A program made the position numbers and the translations under genes. Shown piece after piece: positions 33,471 to 44,653 of a stretch of DNA of 64,000 nucleotides (positions are counted from its first letter, which is position 1; each line of letters opens with the position of its first letter). The stretch lies in contig NC_068298.1 in NCBI RefSeq assembly GCF_025860055.1, positions 27,398,093 through 27,462,092 of the forward strand, read 5' to 3'. The notes beneath the pieces are model-generated. The model was not told the origin of the DNA. It was given only the letters and a program-made list of their open reading frames with translations, and made no database searches. The DNA is from Xyrauchen texanus (lineage: Eukaryota > Chordata > Actinopteri > Cypriniformes > Catostomidae).

Positions 33471-33869
33471 CGGAGCCGATGGTCTGTCTGCAGTTGCTGC
33501 GAGTTTACACACCACTATAAAACGTTCCTGTTTCCTCTGACTATCTGCATGCTGTTGGATCTTGACGGGGCACAACAGCGGCTTTCTCCTTCACTTTGCA
33601 CGGCGTGCATTGTTGCCCCTGAGCGCTTCGACAGCGCAGACACACATACACACAGTGTATATTAAAAGAGTTATTTTCCTTAAAAGAGTAAATTTCTCTA
33701 AAAGAGCAAACACAGCGGCGTTGAACGTCCTTTTCAGGACGCGTCTTTCTGAAGATGCCTTTCCGCCCCTGTGTAGTTTTTGGAGGTGGTGATTTCTCCC
33801 CACCTCTGACGGTCATAAAAACTGCCTGGCGTACCTGGGTTGCGAAACATGCAGGCAGCATTTTTTATG

Positions 33870-34370
33870 AATGGTCTATATTTTCAGTACGAAAACATAC
33901 CCATGACAGCATTGCGGTCGTAGGCTTTCTCTTGTAGTGAGAGAGAGCCGCTTCAGCCGCCCCCCGCGCCTCGCCTCCTTCCCACGGGATTGAGGCAGGC
34001 GCCGCTGGCGATGAAAACGATCTGGGGTCAATGACGGGCTGCGTTTTGCCGGGTGAACCCCTTGAAACCCCCGCCTCCCGGCACGCTTGCTGTTTTCCGT
34101 CCGGGCTCGGGATGAGCATGCTCTCCAATGGGTTATGTTTTCAGCCTGAGAACATAGCTGCAGCAGCGTTGCGATGTCTGCTTTCTTGTGAGGAAGAAAG
34201 CCACTTCAGCCACCCTCCGCTCCTCGCCTCCTTCCTATGGGATTGGCGCAGGCGCCGTGGCGATGAAGATGATCCGGGATAATGGCGGGCTGCGTTTCGC
34301 CGGGTAAAACCGCTCGAAACCCCTGCCCCCCTGCACGCTGCTTGCTCCCCTCACGAGCTCGGGATAAGCG
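33870..34370 (+). repeat. ~255-bp tandem duplication in DIRS leader
   Basis: Two direct units: 'tattttcagtacgaaaacat' (33879) and 'tgttttcagcctgagaacat' (34137); 'gccgcttcagccgc' (33948) and 'gccacttcagccac' (34201); 'gggctgcgttttgccgggt' and 'gggctgcgtttcgccgggt'. The units differ at many positions, so the duplication is older than this insertion or relaxed since. Confidence 0.65.
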
Positions 34371-35060
34371 GTCCGCCCTAACGGCCAGCCGCCCGGTCCC
34401 TGGAGCTCCCGGACATTGGATGACGACATCACCGCTGCATCGGAGAGCGTCACAGCGGCATCGGATGCGGATAACTCGCCTGGGCCGCCACCTACGGGTC
34501 TACGGGATTTGCACTTGGGTAGTCCTGTTCTTGACGTGCTGCAGGAACTGCACTCAGACAGGCGATGTCCACCCTCGTGGTCCAGAAACATAACAAATGG
34601 ACTGGATCTGGTCGTAGTACAGGAGGTAGACAAAGCACGCTTTCTCAAAACTCTCCAGTCTCCCAGCTCCATTCGGCGACACCACCTGACGACTCCACCC
34701 AGCAGTCCTCAGTGGTGAAGAAACAGACGGAGGCCAGGTCACACGTCCTGCCCCGCCGCAAACCTGCCGCCAGGGGCCATACCCTGTCTGCTCGCCGAGG
34801 GCGTCCTCCTGCGGCTTTCAAGGAAGAAAGGAAGTGGTGCTCCACCTCAACGAACGAGAGCGGGCCTAGCTCTCAGCCCCGCGTTGAGCTCCCCGCAGAA
34901 AGAGGACGCCCCCTCGTCTCACGGACCCCCCTCGAGGATCCAGAGGCTCCCAGGCGCTCCTGAGACGATCCAGAGACCGAGACGTTAGCTCCGGAGGTGG
35001 TAAGACCTCTCCATTCCCCGGTGGAGGGCCGGGAGGAGAATCCTTTGTTTTTACATTTTC
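34282..35060 (+). pseudogene. DIRS gag-like region, frameshifted
   Basis: Three overlapping plus frames (103, 100 and 132 codons) share out what looks like one protein: 'DDDITAASESVTAASDADN', 'TGLRDLHLGSPVLDVLQEL', then a basic, Ser/Pro/Arg-rich region with 'KEERKWCSTSTNESGPSS'. It occupies the position where DIRS elements encode their gag-like protein. Composition (acidic then basic, GC-rich) fits, but DIRS gags have no firm sequence signature, so the assignment rests mostly on position. Confidence 0.45.
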
Positions 35061-35114
35061 CACATTCTCAATAATAGAGCTATTTCCTTTGCCTCTGGGT
35101 CACCTGGCCCGCAA

Positions 35115-36698
35115 ATGCCGTTCTCACGGCAATCTGCTTTCAGATTACAACAGTCCCGGTACACCGGACGCGGCAATCCCGCCTTCCACCTGCCCACGAC
35201 TGTCCCCCGGCCGGCCGGTTTAGACGAGTCCAGAGGACGCCAGCATCAGACCTCCTCTTCAGTCACAAACCCGCCCCCTGCCGGGTGCGCGGAGCAAGGT
35301 AAGTGCTTTGAGTCTATTCTCAGCACCTCAGCCTCAGGCCGCAACGAAGCCGCCCGACGCTGCATTACCTGTTCCGCCCCGCTGCGAGGCCCCTCCGGTG
35401 CGTCCAAAATACTCGTCCCTTTGGTGCCCCTAAGCGTAGAGCTGGGACGCGTGGCTTTCGCTTCCCAACGCATCACGCTGGCTGCACCGGACCATTCGAC
35501 TTCGATCACGCAATTCAGTTTGCCCGGCTCCGCCCCCTTCAGGAGCGTCCGCGGAAATCACGACCTTCTTAGCCAAGGGCGCGGTAGAGCCCATCCCTCC
35601 AACCGAAATGAGGAAGGGTTTCTACAGCCCTTACTTCATTGTACCCAAGAAAGGCGGCGGCTTACGACCAATCCTGGACTTGCGAGTTTTCAATCGGGCC
35701 TTGTTAAAACTCCCATTCAAGATGCTCACGCAGAGAAATATTCTGGCTGGCGTTCAGCATCTAGATTGGTTCGCAGCGGTAGACCTTTAGGACGCGTACT
35801 TCCACGTCTCAATTCTGCCACGACACCGACCTTCTTACGGTTCGCGTTCGACGGCCATGCGTTTCAGTACAAAGTCCTCCCCTTCGGCCTGTCTCTGTCC
35901 CCTCGCATCTTCAGGAAGATCGCAGAAGCGGCCCTTGCCCCGCTACGAGTAGCCGGCATCCGCAGAGACCAGGTGCTCCGGCACCTCAGCCGCTTGGGGC
36001 TTCAGGTCAACTGGGAAAAGAGCAAGCTCACTCCGGTTCAGAGCATCTCTTTTCTCGGGTTGGAGTTAGACTCAGTCTCAATGACAGCACCTCTCACGAG
36101 CGAGCGTGCTCAGTCGGTGCTGGACTGCCTCGCTTCCTTCAAGCCAGGCACAGTGGTCCCTCTAAAACTTTTCCAGAGGCTCCTGGGGCATATGGCGTCC
36201 TCCGCGGCGGTCGCGCCGCTGGGGTTGATGTATATGAGACCACTCCAGCACTGGCTCCAGACTCAAGTCCCGAGACAAGCATGGCACCACGGCATGCATC
36301 GGGTAAGGATCACCCCCGCCTGCCTCAAAACACTCCGACCCTGGACAGACCTCTGCTTTTTACGGGCAGGAGTGCCCCTGCAGCAGGTGTCCCGACGCGT
36401 CCTGGTCACAACCGACGCCTCCCGGTCCGGGTGGGGTGCCGTGTGCAGCGGGCACGCAGCAGCGGGCCATTGGAAAGGGGCCCCGCTGCGTTGGCACATC
36501 AATTGCCTGGAGTTGCTGACCATCCTTCTTGCTCTCAGGAAGTTTCTCCCGTTAGTTCGGGACAAACATGTCCTCGTGAGATCGGACAGCACCACGGTGG
36601 TGGCGTACATAAATCGCCAAGGCGTGCGCGCTCCGCCACATGTCACAACTTCGCCCGCCGTCTCCTCCTATGGAGCCAGCAGCTACTCAAGTCGCTGA
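35115..36698 (+). pseudogene. DIRS reverse transcriptase and RNase H, YxDD deleted
   Basis: The RT N-terminal half lies in one frame at 35608-35790 ('KGFYSPYFIVPKKGGGLRPI', 'DLRVFNRALLKLPFKML', 'DWFAAVDL'), stops, and resumes after about 35820 in the 527-codon frame: 'FLRFAFDGHAFQYKVLPFGL', 'SLSPRIFRKIAEAALAPL', 'HLSRLGLQVNWEKSKL', 'ISFLGLELDSVSM'. Between 'RVAGIR' and 'RDQVLRHL' the stretch that should contain 'NYLDDWLIL' is absent, removing both catalytic aspartates. RNase H follows at about 36400-36640: 'TTDASRSGWGAVCSGHAAAG', 'RWHINCLELLTILLALRKFL', 'VLVRSDSTTVVAYINRQG', with its acidic residues kept. The first ~150 codons of the long frame are not RT. Confidence 0.8.
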
Positions 36699-36770
36699 GC
36701 GCCACTCACATCCCGGCAAGCTCAGCGTCGTAGCAGACGCGCTATCCGCGACAACGCCTGCCCGGCGGGA

Positions 36771-37197
36771 GTGGAGGCTTCACCCCAGTCGGTCCAGCTG
36801 ATTTGGGAACGGTTCGGCAAGGCCCAGGTAGACCTGTTTGCCTCCCAGGAAACCTCCCACTGCCCGCTCTGGTGCGCCCTAACAGAGGCTCCCCTCGGGA
36901 CAGGCGGCTGGCACACAGCTGGCCCTCGGGGCTGCGCAAGTACGCATTTCCCCAGTGAGCCTTCTTGCACCGGTGCTGTGCAAGGTCAGGGAGGACGAGG
37001 AGCAAGTCACGTTAGTGGCCCCCTACTGGCCCACTCGGACTTGGTTCTCGGAACTCAGGCTTCTCGCGACAGCTCCTCCCTGGCGAATTCCCCTGAGAAA
37101 GGACCTCCTCTCTCAGGGATGGGGCACGCTCTGGCACCCGCGCCCAGACCTCTGGAACCTCCACGTCTGGTCCCTGGACGGGACGCGGAAGAGCTAG
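36771..37197 (+). pseudogene. DIRS methyltransferase-like domain, frameshifted
   Basis: 'LIWERFGKAQVDLFASQETS' and 'HCPLWCALTEAPLGT' are in one frame, then after a shift 'VTLVAPYWPTRTWFSEL' and 'LSQGWGTLWHPRPDLWNL' in another (36955-37197). In DIRS elements this block between RNase H and recombinase is described as a DNA adenine methyltransferase-like domain of unknown role in the life cycle. At least one frameshift separates the halves. Confidence 0.65.
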
Positions 37198-37953
37198 CCG
37201 GCTTACCGGCGACCATTGTGAATACAATCAACCAAGCCAGAGCCCCCTCTACCAGGCACCTTCACGCCCTAAAGTGGCGTTTGTTCGCAGATTGGTGTTC
37301 TTCCCGAACTGAAGACCCGCAGAGATGCGCGATCGAGTCAGTGCTCCTGTTCCTACAGGAGAGGCTGGACAGGAGGCTGTCCCCGTCCACCCTCAAGGTG
37401 TATGTTGCGCCATTGCCGCCCACCACGATCCTGTAGACGGCAAGTCTTTGGGCAAGCACGACCTGATCCTCAGGTTGCTGAGAGGCGCCCGGAGGTTGAA
37501 TCCCTCCCAGCCAGGCCTAGTTCCCTCCTGGGATCTCTCGGTAGTCTTGGCAGGACTCCAGAGACCTCCCTTCGAGCGCTTGAATCAATTGGACTCAGGG
37601 CCCTCTCTCTTAAGACGGCCCTGCTGATCGCGCTCGCCTCCATCAAGAGGGTCGGGGACCTGCAAGCGTTCTCTGTCAGCGACACTTGCCTGGAGTTCGG
37701 TCCGGCAGATACGTCTGTGATCCTAAGACCGCAACTGGGCTATGTGCCCAAGGTTCCTATCACACCATTCCGAGATCAGGTAGTGAACCTGCAAGTGCTG
37801 CCCCGGGAGGAGGCAGACCCAGCCCTTTCGTTGCTGTGTCCAGTGCACGCCCTGCGCATTTACCTGGACCGCACACAGAGCACCAGACGCTCTGAGCAGC
37901 TCTTTGTCTGCTTTGCTTTGCTCGTGAAACCATACTTTCCACACAAGCCCTAA
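37190..37953 (+). pseudogene. DIRS tyrosine recombinase, lacking its catalytic C-terminus
   Basis: N-terminal binding region: 'IVNTINQARAPSTRHLHALK', 'WRLFADWCSSR', 'SPSTLKVYVAP' (37200-37430). After frame changes: 'GLRALSLKTALLIALASIKR' with 'VGDLQAFSV' (contains the first catalytic Arg), then 'CLEFGPADTSVILRPQLGY' and 'CPVHALRIYLDRTQSTRRSE'. It stops at 'LFVCFALLVKPYFPHKP', before the H-x-x-R and Tyr motifs, which are missing. In intact elements this enzyme integrates the circular DNA copy. The loss makes the copy dependent on relatives. Confidence 0.75.
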
Positions 37954-38302
37954 GACGGCCGTGTGACGTGTCTACCACTTTTCCTCCCCAAGAAAAAGGG
38001 CAGGTGTGGTCTCCGCAGGGTCTGGGTAAGACCCCCTTCCCTATATGCGTGTAAGGGCCCCGGCCGTGATTGCTCTATGCAAGAAACATAGCGAGAAAAG
38101 AGGCCCAGCCAGGCTGGCCCGTTCCCATGTTGGCAAACATCGCCTTGTTCCCCTCCCAGGGTAACTAGAAGGATTCTGATGTTCTTATGGGGCATTGGGG
38201 AAGGGTACGTGCAGCCAGGTACAGACGATGCGCGGCACTGGATGAAATCCCTCTGTATCGGCGGTTCACGTACACGGTTAAGCGCATGGCAAGATTGGAA
38301 TG

Positions 38303-38412
38303 GGTCCCCTAGTGTCGCTTCTCTGACACAACGTGGAGAGAGCGACAGAAGGGGAACGTTTGGTTACGTATGTAACCTCCGTTCCCCGAGGGAGGGAACG
38401 ACACGTTGTGTC
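38303..38412 (+). repeat. DIRS internal complementary region
   Basis: The left part 'cgacagaaggggaac' is the reverse complement of the element's left end, and the right part 'gtttggttacgtatgtaacc' the reverse complement of its right end, meeting at 'gaac|gtttgg'. This is the circle-junction template that in the DIRS model lets both ends be completed. The match to both ends fixes the element boundaries at 33280 and 38685. Confidence 0.8.
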
Positions 38413-38470
38413 TTTCCTCCGTCATGTCGCTGAACCGAGCCACTGTTGTGGCCGGACCATTTCCGGCTCC

Positions 38471-38685
38471 TCAGAAAAATCCTGAATGAACTCCCGTATT
38501 TGCCCCGCTTAAATACCCGTATGTCCGGGGGCGGGGTATGCAAATACTGACTGCCAACTCCCATTGGCCCTTTTCAATAGATCAGAGGTGAATATCGGCG
38601 CTCAAGAGAGACCCCTAGTGTCGCTTCTCCGACACAACATGTCGTTCCCTCCCTCGGGGAACGGAGGTTACATACGTAACCAAAC
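38471..38685 (+). repeat. DIRS right inverted terminal repeat
   Basis: Reverse complement of the left repeat from 'ctgaatgaactcccg' to 'cgacacaaca', then a unique outer extension 'cgttccctccctcgggga' ... 'taaccaaac' which pairs with the internal complementary region. Confidence 0.85.
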
Positions 38686-38693
38686 GTTACTGA

Positions 38694-39900
38694 TGTACAC
38701 TGCTTGGCCAAAAATTAAAAAAAAAGTGCAAACTCTAATATTTCGTTGGACCGCCTTTAGCTTTGATTATGGCATGCATTCATCGCAGCATTGTTTAGAC
38801 AACCTTATATAACATCACAACAATTATTCCCATCCAGAGTTGCATTAATTTTTGGCCAAGATCTTGTATTTACAACGGGAGTGTCAAACCACTCTATAAA
38901 GTCTTCTCCAGCACATTCCAAAGACTTTCAATGGGGTTCAGGTCAGGACTCTGTGGTGGCCAATTCATGTGTGAAAATGATTCCTCATGCTATCTGAACC
39001 ACTCTTTCACAATTTGAGCCCGATAAACCCTGTCATTGTCATCCTGGAATATGCCTGTGGCGGCAGGGAACAGAAATCCATTAATGGGATAACCTGGTCA
39101 TTCAATACATTTAGGTAGTCAGCTAACTTCATTTTATTGCAGCATTATGTTGCTGAGCTGACCAACTGAAACAACTCCAAATCATAACACTGCCTCCAGA
39201 GGCTTGTACAGTGGACACTTTATGTGTTTCCCTTCTTACCCTGATCTGTCCATCACTTTGAAATAGGTTAAATCTGGACTCATCAGATCACATGACCTTC
39301 TTCCATTGCTCCACAGTTCAATCGTCATCCTCCCTAGCAAATTGGTGTTTTTTTCTGAATAGCTCACTAACAAGTGGCTTTCTTGTGGCCACACAGCTGT
39401 TTAGTCCCAGTCCTTTAAGTTCTCATCACATTGTGTGTATGGAAGTGCTCTTTCGCTATTAAACATAGCCATGTTAGTTCTAACATAGTTCTACTGTTGA
39501 TTTTTTACGATGTGACTTCACCAAGCATTTAGGTGTTCTCCAATCACGATTATTCAAGATTTTTTTACAACCACATTTCTACCACCAAGCTGAGAGTTCA
39601 CCACTATCCTTCCAGGTTTTAATAATGCAATGGATAGATCTTAACCCAATTCCAGTGATTTCAGCAATCTCCCTAGTTGTTTTCTTTGCTTGATGCAGGC
39701 CTAAAATTGACCCCTTTTGAAACAGAGTAACATATTTTCCACAGCCATGGGATACGTCTTCCAACATGGTTGATTAAGTAATGAGAAGCTACACACTGCA
39801 TCAGTTAGCTTAAACACATGGGCCATCAAACAGTCACACCACTTTTCAGAGGAACCAGACGAGGAATAAAAATCACACCGAATAAAGAATACGGTCTATT
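38694..39900 (-). mobile_element. Tc1-like transposon relic
   Basis: Left edge near 'tacactgcttggccaaaaat', a Tc1-type terminal sequence flanked by TA. On the minus strand it carries a transposase relic. The right end (near 39.9 kb) does not show a clean matching terminal repeat. It sits only about 10 bp from the right end of the DIRS element. Confidence 0.65.
38890..39767 (-). pseudogene. Tc1-type transposase relic
   Basis: N-terminal helix-turn-helix in 39767-39579: 'KTTREIAEITGIGLRSIHCI'+'IKTWKDSGE'. Further along on the minus strand, in shifting frames: 'LFQSDGQIRVRRETHKVS', 'GGSVMIWSCFS', 'GIFQDDNDRVYRAQIVKEW' (second catalytic Asp region) and 'WPPQSPDLNPIESLWNVLE' (third catalytic E region). 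These are the DDE blocks of Tc1/mariner transposases. Several stops make it non-functional. Confidence 0.75.
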
Positions 39901-40524
39901 TGTCAAACGCAGACAGGCTATCACAATTAATGGCTGTGCCTGCTCATATTGATGCAGTGTCTAAAAACACGGAATAAGATGTGCATACACCCATTCATAA
40001 CCAGTGTGTGGGTGTGTGTGGGTGTGCGTGTGTTGAAGATCCTAATACTATATTTAGAGGGTTTAGGCACATCCTTGCAATGTGTGGAAAAGCATCTTCC
40101 AGTAATCTGCATTAATTAAACACAAACCATTTCCATCTGCTTTCATGAACAGCCCTTAACCATTGGTACTGTTGCATTATTAAAACAAACACATACAAAC
40201 AATCCTGTATCCAGGTCAATGTGGACAATAGTTGAGATAAAGACAGTATGAACAAACAGAAGAAGACATGATTGGAAAGAAACACTATGCTGTATTACCA
40301 CATTACATTACACATTCTGTAAATTATAAAACAAATATGTGATAGCACATTTTACATTCTATTATTGCCATCAATCTGTAGCTTAACCTAACCTAAGCAA
40401 TTTTTTATACAAACACACAAACACTTTATACAGAAAATTTTGTTAGCAGCACAGTTCAAACAACATTCAGTTACATCGATTTGAATTTCAGTAGGATTGA
40501 ACAGCAATTCAGTGTCTAGAAACA
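39901..40524. other. Non-coding, no feature recognised
   Basis: AT-rich with an imperfect (GT)n near 40004-40032. No motif-bearing frame. Confidence 0.45.
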
Positions 40525-40740
40525 ACAAACCAGTGTTGTATAAAGTATCCATCCGTCATACTAAATTAAAAGTAAAAATACCTTCATAGAAACTGACTCT
40601 AGAAAAAGTTAAAGTAACTCATAAGAAAAATACTTAAGTACAAGTAATAAAGTAACTGATATAAAATCTACATCAGTATTAAAAGTACAAGTAAATTACA
40701 TTAATTACAGCACAGCTAATTATACAAAGAGCAACATAGT
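40525..40740. repeat. Interspersed 'aagtacaagta' repeat
   Basis: Begins 'ccagtgttgtataaagta' and carries 'aaaatacttaagtacaagta' and 'ttaaaagtacaagtaaatta', words of a common fish repeat probably derived from a DNA transposon. Edges are approximate. Confidence 0.45.
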
Positions 40741-40944
40741 TTAGTGCCTGAGTCTACTATGTTAGGAACAGTTAATTCAAAAAATAGTCTGACCAATTCA
40801 TTCATGTAAGGCCACGTACACACTGCAACTAAATTTGGTTGTCAGTTCACATTTTAGTGCTTAATCCTGTTCTGTACAGACACAGTTCAGTAAAATATTG
40901 GACATTTAAGATGTGTATGTGTTCTCCTGGTGTAAATCACACTT

Positions 40945-41104
40945 ACAAGGTACAGTGCTATGAAAAAGTATTTGCCCCCTTCGTGATTTCTTCTTTTTGG
41001 TGTTGTTTTCATACTATTATAATTATTATTATATGTTTTTATATTTTCAAACGAGATAAAACAAAACATAAAACAAAGGTAACCTGTATAAACACAAAAT
41101 ACAG

Positions 41105-41144
<40 letters not shown>
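40945..41144. repeat. Fish repeat fragment and (TA)n tract
   Basis: 'acagtgctatgaaaaagtat' followed by 'ttgcccccttcgtgatttct' is the well-known end of an interspersed fish element. It runs into a (TA)n tract at about 41109-41140. Confidence 0.5.
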
Positions 41145-41958
41145 TAAGGCTGTGAATTTGTTAATTCAGTGCGATTAATTGAAAAAAAAATAACGCGTTA
41201 AAAAAATTAACGCAATTAATCGCATGCCCACGGACCATAATAAGGAAGATTCCTGAGAAATGCAAGCTTGTAGTACCACCGGTTTACTCCAGTGAGCAGT
41301 AAGTGAAATTTCAGCTGTATGAGCAATGCGCAGTTTATACAGTGAAGAAAACACTTCAGTAGGCAGAACAACACACACGTGTTACGTTCTTGCGTTCAAA
41401 ACACTCGAAGGAGCGCAAATGCGAACTAAGGGATCTCAAGATGTGTTTAAAGATTGAGTATTAAACTATATTTAACGTGACACAGTGACCTATACATTTT
41501 ATGTTTATGACGCAACACATGTCTGATGTGGGTGTACAATGACGGGTCCTTAACCCTCATAATAAATCTCCAACTGATTGACAAATTCACTTGTGAAATG
41601 GATTGCTGTGAACTGTATGCCAATGATTGGCTTATGATCAGTAATATGCTAGTAAACAATACATTGTATTCTAAACCTGCTTTTTGTATATCCTTATCAA
41701 TGATGAACTCTTCTGCTACAGGAATGTAAAGTATTTTAATTATCTGAATATTTGTATATAAATATAATTTTTTAATATTTAAAGATAACTATGTATAATT
41801 ATATATTGATATAAATATGTATAATCATTATATATTGAGTTATTGTAATATGAAGGGCTTTCTCAGCAAATATTTGTATATGCGATTAATCACGATTAAT
41901 TAATCGGGACACCATGTAATTAAATTGATTACAATTTTTCAGCGATTGACAGCCCTAA
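41145..41958. mobile_element. hAT-like non-autonomous element in a (TA)n tract
   Basis: Starts 'taaggctgtgaatttgttaa' and ends 'cagcgattgacagccctaa'; the ends are imperfect inverted repeats, with 'gcgattaatt/aattaatcg' words just inside both ends ('acgcaattaatcgcatg', 'cgattaatcacgattaatta'). It splits a (TA)n tract. The terminal 'AGGGCTGTCAA' type is common among fish hAT-like MITEs. No transposase frame. Confidence 0.55.
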
Positions 41959-41964
41959 TATATA

Positions 41965-42340
41965 TATATGTTAAAGTAGCAACCCCACACATCACACTAC
42001 CATCACCATGCTTGACCATAGGTATGATGTACTTTAGTGCAATTCTGTGTTTGATTTACACCAGATGTAATGGGACCCCTGTCTTCTAAGCAGTTCCACT
42101 TTTGACTCTTCAGTCTACAGAACATTCATCCCAACACTTTTAGGATCATCAAGGTGTGTTTTGGCCTTGGCCTTGAGCCTTAATGTTTTCTTGGTTAGCA
42201 TTGATTTTCATCTCGCCACTCTTCCATGGATGCCATTTTTTTCTAGTGTCTTTCTGATTGTGCAGTCATGAACAGTGACCTTTACTGATGCGAGAGTGGC
42301 CTGCAGTTCCTTTAATGTTCCTTTAAAATTATAATGTTAT
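41965..42340 (-). pseudogene. Tc1-type transposase fragment
   Basis: The minus strand includes 'TEESKVELLRRQGSHYIW' and a 'VKHGDGSV' version of the 'KHGGGSVMVWG' block of Tc1-like transposases, plus an earlier part where 'HQSHDCTIRKT'-like residues can be read. Stops and shifts abound. Only the middle of the gene is present. Confidence 0.5.
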
Positions 42341-43798
42341 ATTAGTAAAATACTTAGACTCAATTGAGATCCAGGCATTACCTTTTTAAAAGGTTTATGC
42401 CCTAATAATATTAAAAAACATTGTTTTAAATGTGGAATGATGACAGTAGACATGCTTCGGATAATTCGTGAGTCACTCTTAGGGATTTAGAAGTCCTTCA
42501 GGGGAACTTCTGTTGTGGGTTTTGGAGCTAATTTTAGCATTAAAATGCTTCATGAATTATTATTAGATAGACATTAGATAGAGTTGATTCTAAATTTCCA
42601 CATTAGGAGCTACTTTTAACCTTATGATTGTTTGTGAATACGTGCACAGATTGTGGGTGGCGTCATTTGGGCCAGTAAGCAGCTACCCAGCAGCCATCCA
42701 CCCAGGCGACTGCATAGTGTAACCATCACTCAGCGTGGTGTATTTGAATTGGTTAGGTCAATTAATTCAGGTGGGCACAGTGATATAACACCATTACTTT
42801 CTCGATTCAAAAGAGGATTTTAGACAGCAAACCACAAATTTCACCTTAATGATTTACACAGCATCAAATTACAATGTCTCCATTGTATGTTACTTAGTAT
42901 AAAACTCAGTGAACTTCAATATTGACTTGACTCTGATTGTTGTTTTGTAATGAAGTGACTCTTATATCTAACTTACAATATAATACAATATTTTACATGA
43001 ATCCACATTTATTGATCCTATTTTTTTATACAAATCGAGGCACATTACATGCTTAAATGATGAACTCAGAGAAAAATATAGAGTTATGTGAAATAACCTT
43101 AAAGAATTGTTTCTTCCCATTTAATTATTCAGCAGTTTACCTTCTATCTACCATCTATCTTCACTCTCTGCAAGATGTTGGCCAACTTGACTGAATGTGA
43201 AAGTCTTTCTTGCAAGTTACTGTCGGCCATCTTTGGAATGCTCTCGGGAGGCTATTTCCAATCACGCCAGTGCAGCTACAAACAACTTGAATGGAGAAAG
43301 ACCAAAATCTCAAAACTGGTTGGTCAAGATTACGATCAAAGAACATATTTCAAATCAACAATAAAATCTGACAATACTGGTATTATAAATTGTGATTCTT
43401 TACCTCATGTTGTGCTAAAAATTTTCCATAGAGCTTACATCACTGATGCATCGACCGTTTTTTTTTTTTTAAATAGAATTTTATAAAGTTAATACAATTT
43501 TTATTATCGACATGTTTCTTACATCCAACCTATAGATTTGCTTCAGAAGACATTGATTGATTGACTGGAGTTGTGTGGATTACTTTTATGTTGCCTTAAT
43601 ATGCCTTTAGAACTGTAAAACAGCCAGCAGCCTGATGTCACCCATTTATTTACATTATAAGGACCTACAGAGCTTCAACATTTTTCTAAAAATCTTAATT
43701 TGTGTTCTGCAGTAGAAAGACAGTCATACATGTCTGGGGTGGCATCCGTGTAGGTTAACAATGTGAGAATACATTTTTTAAGAAGTTAGAAACAATAA
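42341..43798. other. Non-coding, no gene recognised
   Basis: AT-rich. The 103-codon plus frame at 43175-43486 ('MLANLTECESLSCKLLSAIF') has no recognised motif or splice context and is probably chance. Confidence 0.4.
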
Positions 43799-43955
43799 TG
43801 GGTGTTTCCCAATCGGCAGGCGTTTCCAAACCAGGATGTGCATTTCTGAACTAGCCAATGAAAGTAGCGAATCTCAACATAGTAGGTAAATTGTGTAAAA
43901 TGGTTGAAAAATGCCCATCCTGGTTTGAAAATGTCCACTGATTGGGAAACTCCTA
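43799..43955. repeat. Hairpin MITE-like inverted repeat
   Basis: Left arm 43801-43845 ('ggtgtttcccaatcggcagg'...'ccaggatgtgcattt') and right arm 43909-43953 ('aaatgcccatcctggtttg'...'gattgggaaactcc') pair over about 45 bp with a handful of mismatches around a 63-bp loop. Confidence 0.6.
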
Positions 43956-44602
43956 TTTTTGGTTCGGCAGAGACACAAGTCTCTAATTCATACACTTGTA
44001 AGCCCATGTTAATAATATTAGGGGTTACAATAGCAATGTTAAGCACAGCTTCCCCTAAAATTGAATAAGAAATGCTTCAATGACAAGTTTCATATCAGTA
44101 CACAAAATCTATTTAAAATCAATTTTTGTGCATTTCAATGTTTTAGCAAATAAAAGTGTAAAAAATCACATTACTATTGTGCTGTTTCTTCAAATAATGT
44201 GATGCGCTGTTTTCTGCATGAATACGTCCATATAAGTCAGTGGACGCAAGGCCCATAGAGCCCCATTGAAGCCATGCTTCAACAGAAATCTATGGCAGAT
44301 TCGGGTACAATTCGAGTCAAAATCACAAAAGATCAGTGCTCATTGGACAAGATGCTAAACACCTCTGGGTCTCTCCCAGACGGCCTGCTTCTCTGAGAGT
44401 CTATTGGAGCTACCCGAACACTATTTGCACTTGATCTGCATCTGATTGCTAATTTCAATCAATTTATTTTTGTCCTGCCTGAAATCCTTGCTTCTTCTTT
44501 ATGATGATTGTTCGAGCTCCAAAATGGACAGAACATCACAACAAATGGCCAGTAATTGAAAAGCTGATGTGACGTTGACATGATTGAAAGCTTATGAAAT
44601 GT

Positions 44603-44653
<51 letters not shown>

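Larger units (their letters stand above)
33280..38685 (+). mobile_element. DIRS-type retrotransposon, structurally almost complete, coding dead
   Basis: 5.4 kb with all the hallmark parts of a DIRS element: left inverted terminal repeat, gag-like region, RT, RNase H, methyltransferase-like domain, tyrosine recombinase, internal complementary region (38303-38412) and right inverted terminal repeat. The left end begins 'gttcccc'; the right end '...aaccaaac' is followed by 'gtt', so GTT occurs at both junctions, as expected for recombinase-mediated integration without target duplication. It is GC-rich against an AT-rich background. RT has lost its catalytic box and the recombinase its catalytic C-terminus, so the copy cannot move by itself. 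Confidence 0.88.

Noticed and set aside
33863..34128. CpG-island promoter of a host gene
   Set aside because: The GC-rich stretch belongs to the DIRS leader, whose inverted termini and coding blocks enclose it.
34235..34672. 145-codon minus-strand frame, and other minus frames within 34-38 kb
   Set aside because: Antisense shadows of the GC-rich DIRS coding region; no motifs.
35115..35600. N-terminal 150 codons of the 527-codon frame as part of the polymerase
   Set aside because: The real RT start is in another frame (35608 onward); the open stretch is GC-rich chance sequence until about 35820.
43175..43486. 103-codon frame 'MLANLTECESLSCKLL...' as a host exon
   Set aside because: No recognised domain, no splice sites at the edges, ends in a T-run; probably chance.
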